A DNA stretch of 13,556 nucleotides, taken from assembly GCF_000250875.1 (NCBI RefSeq), contig NZ_JH604946.1, positions 34,606 through 48,161 on the forward strand, read 5' to 3'. Under the pieces are notes generated by a model. The model worked only from the letters and a program-made list of their open reading frames with translations, searched no databases and was not told the origin of the DNA. This stretch comes from Sutterella parvirubra YIT 11816 (GTDB taxonomy: Bacteria; Pseudomonadota; Gammaproteobacteria; Burkholderiales; Burkholderiaceae_F). This document shows positions 13,332 to 13,556 of this stretch, piece by piece (the stretch's first letter is position 1; the number at the start of each line of letters is the position of its first letter). Made by a program: the position numbers and the translations under genes.

Positions 13332-13556
13332 ATGACGATTTCTCCTTCCCGCCGCATTCCCGTCGTCGGCTTCGTCTCGCTCGGCTGCCCCAAGGCTTTG
13401 GTCGACACCGAGCGGATCATCACGCACCTGCGCGCCCGCGGCTACCGCATCGGGCGCACGTACCACGACGCCGACCTCGTGATCGTCAACACCTGCGGCT
13501 TCATCGACGCCGCGGTGGAGGAGAGCCTCACCGCCATCTCGGAAGCGCTCGCTGAA
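13332..13556 (+). CDS. rimO: Ribosomal protein S12 methylthiotransferase RimO, N-terminal part
   Basis: The first 75 codons of RimO; the gene runs off the right edge. RimO is a radical-SAM enzyme that methylthiolates the conserved aspartate of ribosomal protein S12. The visible part is the N-terminal UPF0004 domain: [17 protein letters not shown] with Cys19, and [21 protein letters not shown] with Cys55, two of the three cysteines of the auxiliary iron-sulfur cluster. The third cysteine, the CxxxCxxC radical-SAM motif and the TRAM domain would lie beyond the window. The ATG at 13332 follows an A/C-rich leader (about 13270-13331) without a Shine-Dalgarno; it gives the start expected for the family. 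Confidence 0.93.
   Translation, partial: MTISPSRRIPVVGFVSLGCPKALVDTERIITHLRARGYRIGRTYHDADLVIVNTCGFIDAAVEESLTAISEALAE

Overview
The window is GC-rich DNA (roughly two-thirds G+C by eye) from a Gram-negative proteobacterium. The gene content suggests a betaproteobacterium of the Sutterella/Parasutterella type: a divergent bamD / rluD-pgeF pair as in beta- and gammaproteobacteria, Tat-exported FAD-dependent reductases with a small tetraheme cytochrome c, and a TtrS/TtrR-like two-component system. The taxonomic label is an inference from gene content and style, not from a marker gene.

Layout, left to right. (1) 2-418: 3' end of an MFS transporter, closed by a strong intrinsic terminator. (2) 725-2005: a stand-alone AAA ATPase with a C-terminal DUF4143 domain. 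(3) 2154-6424: a tightly packed operon of a periplasmic-sensing histidine kinase, a FixJ/TtrR-type response regulator (start and stop codons overlap) and a secreted FAD-binding reductase-like protein, followed by a terminator. (4) 6425-6875: a 451-base leader dense in inverted repeats, with a candidate promoter between two dyads. (5) 6876-9814: an apparent second operon of a Tat-exported TIM-barrel isomerase/epimerase, a tetraheme cytochrome c and a second Tat-exported FAD_binding_2 flavoprotein. A long stem-loop lies between the first two genes and a structured 3' region with a terminator follows the last. (6) 9815-10457: a non-coding stretch with a 76-base nested palindromic element, a 9-bp tandem repeat and possibly a 53-residue small ORF. 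(7) 10458-11249 on the minus strand: bamD, whose start overlaps that of plus-strand rluD (11248-12318), which is followed by pgeF (12367-13188), a terminator and the 5' end of rimO (13332 onward).

The accessory part (2154-9814) is the most interesting. A sensor with a phosphonate-binding-protein-like periplasmic domain probably detects a small ligand and, through the response regulator, drives the downstream flavoprotein. The second operon supplies an electron carrier (four CXXCH hemes), a second flavoprotein and an exported sugar-isomerase-fold enzyme, which together look like a periplasmic redox pathway for an unidentified organic substrate. Both flavoproteins lack part or all of the catalytic set known from Shewanella flavocytochrome c fumarate reductase, so fumarate is an unlikely substrate, especially for the second. 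The right-hand part is ordinary housekeeping: outer-membrane assembly, 23S rRNA pseudouridylation, peptidoglycan precursor editing and ribosomal protein S12 methylthiolation.
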